A stretch of 64,000 nucleotides of DNA, from positions 2,232,001-2,296,000 of the forward strand of contig AP026545.1 in NCBI GenBank assembly GCA_026075535.2, given 5' to 3'. Source of the DNA: Tricholoma matsutake. Its lineage: Eukaryota > Basidiomycota > Agaricomycetes > Agaricales > Tricholomataceae. Under the pieces are notes generated by a model. That model made no database searches, had not been told where the DNA came from, and worked only from the letters and a program-made list of their open reading frames with translations. Below are positions 32,620 to 44,480 of this stretch, piece by piece (the first letter of the stretch is position 1; each line of letters opens with the position of its first letter). The translations under genes and the position numbers were made by a program.

Positions 32620-34677
32620 ATGAGGGATAGACTTAGATCTACACCGCAGTTGCGCATATTTAGTCAAAATGTGAACCATAATTGGGGGTACATGGACTCT
32701 TTACTGGCTGATTTCATAGATGATTACGATTTGCTTTTTATCCAAGAACCGCCCTGGCGATTGATAAGACACGCTCCCTCTGCCCACAACAGGGAGGGGG
32801 AAGAAGTTATAGGCGCACCGATGAGCCCAAACTGGGGAACGTTAGTGCGCCCCTCGGGTATTGATTCCCCTCCACGCGTTGCTGTCTATTTCGCGAACAG
32901 CATCGCTAATTTAAGACCAGGTCTCAGACGAGATCTGATCGATAATCGTGATATCCTCCTTTTCTCACTGGGAATAGGAGAGGATGTCATATTACTCGCT
33001 AACGTCTACTCAGACAGCCAACACTCCGCCATCACGCTCCTTTTTGAGAATGTCATGACGATCCCTCGCCTACACTTCATGTGTGGCGACTTTAACGTGA
33101 GGCACGCATCCTGGGATCCCCAGGGGCCTGAACACTCGATTCACGCTGACCACCTAGTGGAAACAGCCACGGCATTAGGCCTGACTAGAGCCCTACCAGT
33201 AATGGAGGGCCCTACCCACTTCCCCCCTCAACAGGGCCTTCACCCCACAGTGATCGACCTGATGTTCGTACCTACAGATCTTAGATTTGTATTGTACTGC
33301 GAGATCGTACCTGAAGCCAGGGGAACGTCTGACCACGCTCCCCTGACGTTAGTGCTGCCTGGCCCGGGATCTTTGGTTCCGGTCACCAAGTGGTCCATCA
33401 AAAAAGGATCCGAGGAGGAAGCGTCGTATCGCGATGCTGTCTCCTCCGCTCTTGATCCGTGGCTAAACTGGCACGGAGAAACGTCGGCAGAAATCGATGA
33501 CGTCGTCTCGGCGATATCAACGATTTTTAACAAGGCATGGGAAAACCATGCCAAGGAATCTCGCCTCGGCAAGTCGTCCAAAGGCTGGTGGACAGACGAA
33601 TGCAGTGGTGCCCTAGACGCGTACAGAGCCTCTCGCGATGAGGAGGACTGGAAGCTCTATAGAAAAGTCATGCGGCATGCAAAGCGTGATTTTTTCGATG
33701 ACCGTATCCAAGAAGTGGCTACGATGAATAGACGACCCTGGGACCTAATGTCCTGGACTCGTCAACGTAACCTCCCGTCGTATGAGGCGATCTCCTATCG
33801 GGGAGAGCCTTGTAACGATCTGGACTCACTTTGGGCTGCCCTTGATGGGTCCTATAATGCCGCATCAGATCGAGTAGTCGATCTGAGCATTCTAGATGAA
33901 CTTGATCCGGTGCCTGAAAGGGCCTGGATCGCGTTCTCCGTTACGGAAATGAAAGAAGCGCTAAACGCGTGCTCTTCCCGTTCCGCTCCAGGTCCCGATC
34001 ATGTTACGTAGTCGCACCTAAAACACTGGTGTAGCAACCCGGAAGTGGCAGGGCTCATCACCCGCATTGCTGAGGCGTGCATCACCGCTGGCCACTGGCC
34101 AGATCACTTTAAGGAGTCCCTGTCGGTTATTATCCCGAAACCAGGGAAGCCTAACTACTCTACCCCTAAGTTGTTCAGGCCCATTGTGCTTCTGAACACT
34201 CTGGGCAAATTAGTCGAAAAGATGTTGTCAAGGCGACTTCAGTTCGACGGCGTCGCACACGAGGCTTTCGAACAAAACCAGTTCGGAGGCGTCGCCCAGC
34301 GTTCCACTGAGGATGCAGGCATCTACCTTACCCACCTGGTCAGAGCAGGGTGGGCCAAGGGACTTAAAACAAGCGTTGTCGCCTTCGACATCGCCCAATT
34401 CTTCCCCTCCTTGAACCACCAAGTTCTGTTGGAGATCATCTCTCGGTCGGGGTTCCCTGCGCAGGTAGTGAACTTCTTCCGTTCATATCTTGTCGGCCGC
34501 AAAACGACCTACAAATGGAACGCTTTCTCGTCTGGCTCCTTTGCAGCCGATGTGGGAGTGGGTCAAGGGTCTGCCCTGTCCCCTGTCTTATCGGCGTTGT
34601 ACCTAACGCCCATTATGAAGCTCTTCAGAAGGAGCGAAATCGGCAGAGATGTCGATCTCATGTCGTATGTGGACGAT

Positions 34678-36532
34678 TTTTTTTTTTTTTGGGTCAACAA
34701 TTTATAACGCGGGGCTCGATCGCAGTCCGCGGAGCAGGATACAAACTTGGGTACTACTATAACTACGCTTCCCCTCACCCATATCCTACCCAGGTCCTCG
34801 TTTTAGCCACTTTAGGTGGGCAGTGCCACAGACGTTGGCCTCTCAGCCAGGAAAGGCAATAATCTGGAGGGGGAGACCCCCTCCCGAAGCTAGCCATTAG
34901 ATCGTCAGCTGGTGCGAAGCGGTCCCCCAGCCACATATCCAACCGAAGTCAGATCAGGCACAGCAGTGTCAATTCACCGTAAATCCCCCCTTGCAGGAGG
35001 AATAACCGTCCGCATACTCCCAGCCAGCGAGGATTGACCACCCCGGATGAACGAGGTGGACCATCACCGTGTCATGCACGAGTAACAGTAATGTGGCAGC
35101 TGGTTGTTCACCTGGTTATTCACTGGAACCGCCGTAAGCAGGGGGCCAAAGCCCCCCTCGAGCAAATGCACTGCCAGCACATGCACTCAATAGCAATTTC
35201 CCCCCCACAGCGGGGAGAACGTAAAGGGTAGCGACATTTGTCACCAACCCGACAGCAGCCAGTGGATTGGCGGTGATGGGTGTGGAGCAGGATGCCCCAC
35301 ACAAGTAGCAGCACGGCCATCTGTGATGATGACAGCACTGTACTGGGAACGAGGGTTCCCCAGATTGGAGCTCTACTAGAGCTGTTGGCATCGCCACACA
35401 GGAAGCTGGAACAGCTGCTGGAGGCGTAGGATCGTTGGAACGATCGTCTCTGGTTGTCCGCTTGGGCATCAGGAGCAAGTTAGTACTGGTATATGATGCT
35501 AGTGATCGAAATACGCAGCGTGCAGTGTAAGCGAGGGCCTCCTGCCTAGCAAGAGAGTCCACGTAGTCGTCAGGGTCGGGGAGGTCCTCCCCAGCCCACA
35601 GATCTCAAACTGCCTAGGGCAGCTGCTACCTCCAGTTCGTTCTGTGAGAACTGGGTGTCGTATTCTTGGGCATCATCACCAACGATGTCACCCGTAATCA
35701 AGGTGGGGTCGTGAAGGCCCCAGCGTGTGGTTTGGTCTCTGTTCAGCCATTTGGGCATTGAGAGTGAGTTAGCACAGGTAAATGACAATAACAGTCAAAG
35801 TACGTAGCGTAAGGTCGATAACAGATGGCCCCTTATCTCAGTTCCAGGTCCACCCGATACAGCCTCCAAACGCTCCGAGGGGGCGAACAGGCCGCACATC
35901 CTGTTGCCTGGTGGGAGGAGATTGAACCCGGGTCATAACACCCCAGAGGAGTGAGCACCGGAGGTGAGGAGTCGGTGGTGAAATGCGGCCACCAGAGCAT
36001 CGACCTAGCTATCAGGGGGCACCGTCACCCGGCCCCTTTTAGCGACGGTGTATTCCAACAGGTAGTCAGTGTAGCTTGTCCCTAGTAGTAGTGACTCACA
36101 TAGCATGGAGGTTGGAAGCCCCAGAGACGACCAGCAGTCCAGTAATGATGTCCCTCCCCCTGAGCCAGACCTCCCCCAACTAAACGAGTGCGTCGACTTG
36201 GGCGAGCGTTGAAGCAGGCATCCCACACCCACTCTAAGCCCCCATAGGGACCTAGACTACTCTTTCATAGACATCACTCACCTAGCCAGGATCCTCGAAG
36301 CCAAGGGGAACGAGACAGATAGCAGTCACTGTTGGAAACAATGACCGAGACATCCCCGGAGATCGGATGGACGGATCTCTTAGCAAATCAGGCCACGCCT
36401 GGAGACGCCGAGAGCGTTCGTGATGGCGAAATCCGATCGAAAATCGGACAAAAATTGAAGTGTCGACGTCGCATGCAACGTTGAGCAGAGGTGTTTACCA
36501 CTATTTATGGTGGTTGTAACAAGTCAAGGAGC
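34678..36532 (-). mobile_element. N7: N-II element in L7 RT domain
   Basis: Poly(T) from 34678, 5' end at about 36532. TSD of at least 15 bp, TCGTATGTGGACGAT, at 34663-34677 and 36535-36549 (two further matching bases could belong to the element). Its leader carries the compensating A-U to G-C change in stem 1 of the covarying hairpin (36024-36052). Confidence 0.92.
35326..35758 (-). pseudogene. N-II degenerate ORF
   Basis: Same non-coding arrangement as in N2 and N3: a start like MPKWLNRDQTTRWGL, loss of frame near residue 48, then a duplicated intron/start module and shortened C-terminus. It diverges by scattered substitutions from N2/N3, so N7 is a separate insertion from the same lineage. 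Confidence 0.75.
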
Positions 36533-39500
36533 TGTCGTATGTGGACGATGGCACCCTCATCGCCTGCTCCCCACAGCTGGAGGATAACCTCCCCTTGCTC
36601 AAAAAAGCGTATGGCTGGATATTCCAGGCATTCACCTCCCTCGGGCTTGTCCTTGAACACGACAAGTCTGAAATATTTCACTTCTCAAGGGCGAGGAGAT
36701 TCACTCCCCTGCCCATCGATCTGGGATTCGCCCCTTACACGGGCAATACCCCCCTCAAACCCAAGGTTACCTGGAGGTACCTCGGCTTTTTCTTTGACCG
36801 CAAACTCTCCTTCAAGGAGCACACGCGGTTCTACTCCACCAAAGCCCTTACTACGGCGAGGGCGATGGGAATGCTCGGCAATTCTGTCAGAGGGCTAACC
36901 CCTATGCAGAAACGCCTTCTGTACCGTTCGTGTGTCGTACCTATTATGACATACGGACTCAGATTATGGCACTTCAAAAGCGCTCGCGTCAAAGGGGTCA
37001 TCAAAACGTTGGCCCAAGTGCAGTCCATTGCCGCACGTTGGATCCTCGGTGCATTCAGAACCACCCCTATCGGCGGTCTGGAAAGTATCGCAGGACTGCT
37101 GCCCATGCAGCTGTTACTGCGTCGCTTAGTCGACAGGGGGGTATTCAGAACCCCTCTATTGGCTCCATCACACCCCCTAAGAGCGATCTTAGGGCCTAAT
37201 CACGTCGGCACTACCCACTCTCATGAGCTAGGACTCTGGGGAGGGAACGTGCTCGACACACTTACCTTGCAAGGGCCGTCTGTCGCTTCGGCTGCAGCCT
37301 TGGCCCTCGTACCAGGCGATGAATTCGACCCCTTTGGGGAAGGAAGAAAACACACCTGGAAACAGAGTGAAGGACTTATTCCCCACTCGCTTTTCCTCTC
37401 ATCGCCTCACCTCTAAGGAGGATGGAGCGAGGAACTCTTACAAGAGTGACCTCGATAAGGCCTGGGCTGCTGCCCTGGTCGAGGACGACACTCTTGTCAT
37501 TGCAGTGGACGCCTCAGTGCCCACAGATGCTAAATTTCAGGCTGTCGCCTGTGCTCTTGTCTTCGGACAGGGAGAACAGGTCGATCGCGTTGTCTCAGCT
37601 TCTGGGAGGAGAACCCCCCCAGAAGTCGAACTCTTTGCTCTCCAACTGGGCATCTCGGCTGCGTGCAGCAGAGGATGCAAAAAGTTGGTGATATTCTCGG
37701 ATTCTACTACGGGCATTGAGTCCCTAATCGATCCTAAACCACGCTCTGAGCAAATCTTTGCTCTGGACGCTTGTCGCTCCCTGCGTCCCTGGCTAGCTGG
37801 GGACAAGGGGAGGAACGTTACATTCTGGCACGTCCCCTCAAAATTCGAGTGGAACGTTCACAAGATGGCTCACGATGTAGCTACATCTACCAAGATCTCC
37901 GTGGGTAGACACCCGCGGATGTCTCTAGACTACCTTAGGAATCAGGTCGAAAAGGCCGTTTGTAAGGATTGGCACACCTGGTTCGCAGATCCTGCGTACC
38001 GTGGATGACACTTCTACCAGCTCAAAGGAGTCGGTGGAAAGCCAGTATTACCCTCGACTCACAAAGGTGGGCCTTGGCTGAAAGTTATGGGGAGCAACAC
38101 TACGTTGACTTCTCGTTCAACTCGTATGATCACTGGCCATGCTCCCATAGGGGAGTATCGTCAACGTCTATCCCTCGACGGGGAATACCAATGCTGGTGC
38201 CTTGGTCCCGATATACAAACTCGAGACCATCTGCTACGCGTCTGCCCCAAGGTGGACCGCAAAGAAACTCATGCAAGCCCCGACTCTGTCGAAGGCTTTC
38301 ATGAATTCATGGACAGTAATCCTGCATTAGGATCGTTCAACTCACTTGCGTGGGATCCAGGATAGGTTGTGCGCGCAGGGCGTATGACCCTCGTCTGGTT
38401 CTGGCTAGTGTTATCGGTATGTCGGGGTGGCCGTTGGGCACCAGGCGAGTCCGTTAACCCTCATAAAGGGGGCCCACCCGTGTTCAGGAGCGACTGTCAG
38501 GGAGGGGGGACACGACACCAGGTACTGGTTCGGGGAGGCGCCTGAGCGCTTTCAGATCCAATGTCGGTTGCGCGTTACGATGACTCAATCGTCTACGCCT
38601 TCCTTTCCGAGCTGAGAGGCTCATGTCGGGGCGGCAGTTTCCCCTAAATCTTGCACTCATACCCGTAGGGATTCGGGGAACACGACATCGTCAAGTCCGG
38701 GTTGTCGGTATGCCACCACTGGCAAGTCCGTTTACTCGATAAAGGGGGCCCCCTTAGTGGTCATCGCAGCTATCCAGGTGGTTGGTGCGAAGATTAGCAG
38801 GAGGAGGACTTGGGCTGGGCGTAGTGTACTTCGTTTGTATGTCTCTACCGCGGACTGCGATCGGGCGCCGCGTTATAAATTTTTGATCCAAAAAAAAAAA
38901 AAATAGGAGATCGCCTCGTACGACGGGAGGTTACGTTGACGAGTCCAGGACATTAGATCCCAGGGTCATCTATTCATCGTAGCCACTTCTTGGATACAGT
39001 CATCAAAGAAGTCACGCTTTGCATGTCGCATAACTTTCCTATAGAGCTTCCAGTCCCCCTCATCACGAGAGGCTCTGTAAGCGTCTAGGGCACCACTGCA
39101 CTTGTCTGTCCACCAGCCCTTGGATGACTTGCCGAGGCGAGATTCCTTGGCATGGTTTTCCCATGCCTTGTTTAAGATCATTGATATCGCCGAGACGATC
39201 TCATCGATCTCTGCCGAAGTATCTCCGTGCCAGTTTAGCCACGGAGTTAAAGCGGAGGAGACAGCATCCCGATAGGATGCTTCCTCCTCGGATCCTTTTT
39301 TGATGGACCACTTGGTGACCGGGACCAAAGATCCCGGGCCAGGTAGCACTAGTGTCAGAGGGGCGTGGTCAGACGTCCCCCTAGCTTCAGGTACGATCTC
39401 ACAGTACAGTACAAATCTAAGATCTGTAGGTACGAACATCAGGTCGATCACCATAGGGTGAAGGCCCTGTTGTGGGGGGAAATGAGTAGGGCCCTCCATG

Positions 39501-40081
39501 ACTGGTAGGGCTCTCGTCAGGCCTAGTGCCGTAGCCATTTCCACTAAGTGGTCAGCATGGATCGAGTGTTCAGGTCCCTGGGGGTCCCAGGAGGCGTGTC
39601 TCACGTTGAAGTCGCCACACATGAAATGCAAGCGTGGGATCGTCATGACACTCTCGAACAAGAGTGTGATGGCCGAATGTTGGCTGTCCGAGTAAACGTT
39701 AGCAAGCAGCATGACATCCTCCCCTATTCCCAATGAGAACAGAAGAATGTCACGATCGTCGATCAGATCTCGTCTGAGACCCGGTCTTAGATTGGCGATG
39801 CTGTTTGCAAAATATACAGCGACGCGTGGAGGGGAGTCGATCCCCGATGGGCGCACCAAGGTACCCCAATTTGGGCTCATCGGTGCGCCAATGACTTCTT
39901 CCCCGTCCCTGTTGTGGGCAGAGGGGGCGTGTCTTATTAATCGCCAAGGAGGCTCTTGGATAAAAAGCAAATCATAATCGTCTATAAGGTCTGCCAGTAA
40001 CGAGTCCATGTATCCCCAATTACGGTTAACATTCTGACTAAATACGCGTAATTGCGGTGTAGATCTAAGTCTATCCCTCAT

Positions 40082-41992
40082 TTACGTTCGGCCACCGCGT
40101 CCTGCGGGATGGTAAGTAGGAGGGGAGCGGGAATTGCGTTTCGCACTCACCTCATCGTAGCGAGCTTTGATCCATTCTCGGTCAAAGCGATGTCGCCAAA
40201 AATTGCATCGACGATCGTCGGATGCGTGATTTTTCCGGCAGTTTATGCACCTAGCCGGGTGAGGACAGGCTGCCCCCTCTGGGGTAGCTGGAACTGGGGG
40301 GTTCGCTTTCGCGTTTCCCTTGCAACACCCTGCAAGAGCACGATGGTGCTCCTTGCGGTGTGGGCCTGCACAGATCGGGCATTTGGTCTGTGGAGCTCTG
40401 CATGCCGGGGTGGGGTGGCCCCACTTCCAGCATCGTTGGCAAATAGGCAGACCAGGGTTTGCCCTGGCTGCCCTAACATAAGCGACGTAGCGTCCAAATT
40501 GGACACCACGACCGATGAGAGCCTTAGCTCGTGCACCACTGACTGAGTCAGCGATGTTGAGGTATACGGTGCACGTATCCAACATCTTCGAATCACGTAC
40601 TACGCGGGGAGGGACTTGAAGCACTGTGAGGTCCGCTATTCCAGACTTCCCCAAGTGTGCAATGACGACATCGGGCGTTAATGCCTTGTCGTTAGCGATA
40701 AATGGCACATCGACCAGTTTAAGGTACGATGTGGATGTAGGTAACGCTGCGTCCACCTGCAGCGCGAAAGGGAACGCCTTGTGGGCGGCTTCCTTGAAGC
40801 ATCGAAGGTCCTCCTCGGAGGCGACAACGTCTGTAGCTACTGATAAATTACCAGCGTGCATCGATGCAGACTGGGCCACTAATTTGGAGTGGTGCAGTCC
40901 GAGGGTGGTCCGGACATGGTCCAGGAAATCAGCAGGGTTCATCTCAGCCCCAAGGGGGGGACGAACGTAAACTAGGACCTGTCTTCTCGACGGTCCGTGG
41001 ACGGTAGGTGACGGCTTTGCAGCCTTCGGTTTGGACGGGCCGGCATGCTGCTGTATGTCTACCAGCTTGTCGGTTGGAAGTTCAGGGAAGGCCTTGGCTA
41101 GACGCACAAGACCATCCATGGATGTGTTAGGAGCTCGCCCCCCAGGGAAGCGAGCAACCTGAGCAAAGGTCCCCCTGCCCGAAGGCCTGGTGGACCAGTT
41201 CACGGGGGGAGGTGGTCCTCGACCCCATGATGAAGAAACGCCCCCTGTTGGGGGTTTGGGAAGAGGTCGAGCCCCTTTCGGGCCTCGAGTCCTCGCTGAT
41301 TTGTGAGGGGGGGGGCGCTGCCCATCCCATCCCTCCAGATAGTCCACATTGGGATCGTTGGTGACAGTGCCCGACCTAGGGCGTTTACTGCCCCCTGCCA
41401 TTCTGTCAATTGCTCCCCGGAGCGTAACGCTCCCCGAGTTGCGATCAATACCAGCCTCAGCAGCTGCTACCAGCACCGAGCCCAGTTGTTCAGCTATGCT
41501 CTGCCGCTCTTCAGCAGTCGGTCGTCTGGATCCCGTCCTGTTGAGCACAATTCGGAATCCTTCAGCGTACTCTCCCAAGTCTTTGGCGAAGGTCTGGGGT
41601 CCACTCCAGTCGTCGCTCGCCATCACCGTGTCCTGTATGACGTGGGAGGAGAGATTGTCGGCCACTTCATCAGCCCACGAAGCAGGTGTAGATGGGGTAG
41701 CCGGAGGTGCTGGAGACGCAGTCGCATCTCTGGAAGATAACGCTGGCACGCTAAATCGCTGAGCTCGCGGAGTGACAATGCCCGCCCCATAGGGGGAGGG
41801 GGTTGGAGAACCTCTTTGGGTCCTGTGAGGGCCCACTGAGGGTGCATTCTGTGTGGATCTGCGGCTCGAAGAGAGCCGCAGAGAGTCAATTGGATCGTCG
41901 CCAGGAGTTCTGGGCGTACCGGATCTGGAAGGTCTCCCCTCGTCCATCGCTTCGCCCGATCTCCCCCCTTTCCTTGAGAATGATTCTGACAT
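40082..41992 (-). CDS. LINE ORF1, gag-like protein (L6), intact
   Basis: 636 aa with no stop, in an otherwise disabled element. Ser/Pro-rich start MSESFSRKGGRSGEAMDEG, conserved central region, and C-terminal zinc knuckles CQRCWKWGHPTPAC, CPICAGPH and CINCRKNHASDDRRC. It belongs to the second LINE subfamily (SSRRSTQ type). It could in principle still supply ORF1 protein in trans if expressed. The stop abuts the ORF2 ATG at 40081. Confidence 0.88.
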   Translation of the reverse strand: MSESFSRKGGRSGEAMDEGRPSRSGTPRTPGDDPIDSLRLSSSRRSTQNAPSVGPHRTQRGSPTPSPYGAGIVTPRAQRFSVPALSSRDATASPAPPATPSTPASWADEVADNLSSHVIQDTVMASDDWSGPQTFAKDLGEYAEGFRIVLNRTGSRRPTAEERQSIAEQLGSVLVAAAEAGIDRNSGSVTLRGAIDRMAGGSKRPRSGTVTNDPNVDYLEGWDGQRPPPHKSARTRGPKGARPLPKPPTGGVSSSWGRGPPPPVNWSTRPSGRGTFAQVARFPGGRAPNTSMDGLVRLAKAFPELPTDKLVDIQQHAGPSKPKAAKPSPTVHGPSRRQVLVYVRPPLGAEMNPADFLDHVRTTLGLHHSKLVAQSASMHAGNLSVATDVVASEEDLRCFKEAAHKAFPFALQVDAALPTSTSYLKLVDVPFIANDKALTPDVVIAHLGKSGIADLTVLQVPPRVVRDSKMLDTCTVYLNIADSVSGARAKALIGRGVQFGRYVAYVRAARANPGLPICQRCWKWGHPTPACRAPQTKCPICAGPHRKEHHRALAGCCKGNAKANPPVPATPEGAACPHPARCINCRKNHASDDRRCNFWRHRFDREWIKARYDEVSAKRNSRSPPTYHPAGRGGRT

Positions 41993-44480
41993 GCGCTGGT
42001 AAGACGCTGGTTGTACCGGATCGCTGAGATCGATGACGGATTGAGCTGCAAAAGTTGAAAACGGTGTCGACGATGTTTTTTGTGGCTGTGCATGTCACGG
42101 TAAGAAGACAAGAAGCGCTGACTGACTACCCATTGGAATACACCATCGTTAAAAGGGGCCGGGCGATGGTGCCCCCTGGCGGCTAGGCCTACACCTCGGT
42201 GGCCGCACTTCACCACTACCCCTCTACCTCCGGTGCTCACTCCTCTGGGGTGGTATGACCCAGGTTCAATCTTCTCCCACCGGGCCACAGGATGTGTGGC
42301 CTGTTCCCCCCCTCGGAGCATTCAGAGGCAGTATTGGGTGAACCCAGAATAGAGATAAGGGACCACCCATTATTGATGGCATGCTACGTATTTCAATTTC
42401 TACCATCATCTACGAGCATTAACTTCCTCTCAATGCCTAAACAGCGAACTAGAGACCAAACACCACGCTGGGGTCTACACAACCTCTCCCTGATTACGAG
42501 CGACATCATCATCGCTTCTTGTCTTGTTACCGCTACGTGCACAGCCACCAAAAATATCGTTGACACTGTTTTCATCTTTTGTGGCTCCATCCATCGACGA
42601 TCTCAGCAATCCGGTATAACGAGCGTCTTACCAGCGCATGTCAGACTCATTCAGTAGAAGAGGGGGGAGATCGGGCGAAGCAATGGACGAGGGGGGACTC
42701 TCTAGATCGGGTACGCCTCGAACTCCTGGCGACGATCCCATTGACTCTCTGCGGCTCACTTCGAGCCACAGATCCTCACAGAATGCTCCCTCAGTGGGTC
42801 CCCACTGGACCCAAAGAGGTTCTCCAACCCCCTCCCCATATGGGGTGGGTATTGTCACACTGCGTGCACAGCGATTTAGCATGCCAGCACTTTCTTCCAG
42901 GGACGCCACTGCGTCTCCTGCACCACCTGCCACTCTCTCGACACCTGCCTCACAGTGGGCTGATGAGGGGGCTGCTCTTCCTTCCCACCATGTCATTCAG
43001 GACACGGAGATGGCAAGCGATGACTGGAGTGGACCCCAGACCTTCGCCAAAGACCTGGGGGAATATGCGGAAGGATTCTGAATTGTCTTGAACAGGACGG
43101 GATCCAGAAGACCTACTGCTGAGGAATGGCAGAACATTGCGGAGCAACTGGGCTCGGTGCTGGTAGCAGCTGCTGAGGCTGGTCTCGATCGTGACTCCGG
43201 GAGTGCTATGCTCTGGAGAGCACTAGACAGGATGACTGGGGGGAGTAAACAACCTAGGTCAGATACGATCACCAACGATCCCAACGACGGAGTACCTGGA
43301 GGGATGGGATGGGCAACGCCCCCCCCCTCACAAATCTGCGAGGACCAGAGGCCCGAAAGGGGCTCGACCTCTTCCAAAACCCCCAGCAGGGGGCATCTCT
43401 TTGTCATGGGGTCGAGGTCCGCCTCCCCCCGTGAACTGGTCGACCAGGCCCTCAGGCAAGGGGACCTTCGCTCAGGTTGCTCGCTTCCCTGGGGGGCGAA
43501 CACCTAATACATCCATGGATGGCCTTGTGCGATTAGCCAAGGCCTTCCCTGAACTTCCTACCGACAAGCTGGCTGACATACAGCAGCATGTCGGCCCCTC
43601 CAAACTGAAAGCTGCAAAGCGTTCACCTACTGTCTATGGACCGTCGAGACGACAGGTCCTGGTACACGTTCATCCTCCCCTTGGGGCGGAAACGAACCCT
43701 GCTGACTTCCTGGACCATGTCTGGGTCACCCTCAGTCTGCACCACTCTAAGCTAGTGGCCCAGTCCGCATCGATGCATGCTAGTAACCTATCAGTAGCTA
43801 CTGACGTCGTCGCCTCCGAGGAGGACCTTCATTGCTTCAAGGAGGCTGCTCACAAAGCATTCCCCTTTGTGCTGCAAGTAGACGCAGCGCTACCTACATC
43901 CATGTCGTACCTCAAACTGGTCGACGTGCCATTTATTGCTAACGACAAGGCCCTAACACCTGAAGTCGTCATCACACACTTGGGGAAGTCCGGAATATCG
44001 GACCTCACAGTGTTACAAGTGCCCCCACGGGTGATACGTGATTCGGAAATGTCAGATACGTGCACCATATATCTCAACATTGCTGATTCAGTCAGTGGTG
44101 CATGAGCCAAGGCTCTCATTGGTCGTGGCGTCCAGTTTGGGCGTGACTTCACTTATGTTAGGGCTGCCAGGGCAAACCCCGGCTTGCCTCTTTGCCAACG
44201 ATGCTGGAAGTGGGGTCACCCCACCCCAGCATGCAGAGCTCCACAGACCAAATGCCTGATCTGTGCAGGCCCACACCGTAAGGAGCACCATCGTGCCCTT
44301 GCCAGGTGCTGTAAGGGAAACACCAAGGTGAACCCTCCCGTCCCAGCTACCCCCGAAGGGGCAGCCTGTCCTCACCCAGCTAGGTGCATAAACTGCCGGA
44401 AGAACCACACATCCGACGATCGTCGGTGCAACCTTTGGCGACATCGCTTTGACCATGACTGGATCAAAGCTCACTATGAT

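Larger units (their letters stand above)
32620..38365 (+). pseudogene. LINE ORF2 (L7), disabled
   Basis: Complete EEP endonuclease (QNVN, QEP, GDFN, SDH). TAG at 34009-34011 (codon 464), then N7 within the RT at the YVDD codons (34672), a 4-bp duplication shifting the frame at about 37341, and TGA at 38006-38008. The first and third defects are also in L4, so they are inherited rather than local. The target site of N7 is the catalytic YVDD region itself. Confidence 0.9.
30569..38902 (+). mobile_element. L7: full-length LINE carrying N7
   Basis: 5' end CGCTTCTTGTCTTCTTACC at 30571 after two extra bases; poly(A) ends at 38902. TSD ATAGGAGATCGCCTC at 30554-30568 and 38903-38917. N7 (34678-36532) interrupts ORF2. 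Sister of L4, and close to L9. Confidence 0.94.
25627..40081 (-). pseudogene. LINE ORF2 (L6), split and with stops
   Basis: Parts: 40081-38903, 30568-29453 (L7 between them) and 27231-25627 (beyond N6). A stop at 38966-38968 (CGA to TGA) falls at codon 372, and TAG at 30179-30181 replaces Ser just before FRPIVLLN. The endonuclease (QNVN, QEP, GDFN, SDH) and the RNase H with C-terminal motif are otherwise readable. The RT active-site part lies at 29700-29690 as YVDD. Confidence 0.88.
25082..42117 (-). mobile_element. L6: full-length LINE carrying N6 and L7
   Basis: 5' end at 42117, poly(T) at 25082-25102. Interrupted by L7 (30569-38902) and N6 (27232-29452), each with perfect 15-bp TSDs. L6's own flanks (L5 ORF2 on the left, N8 leader on the right) do not match. 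A deletion or recombination at one end is likely. Confidence 0.9.
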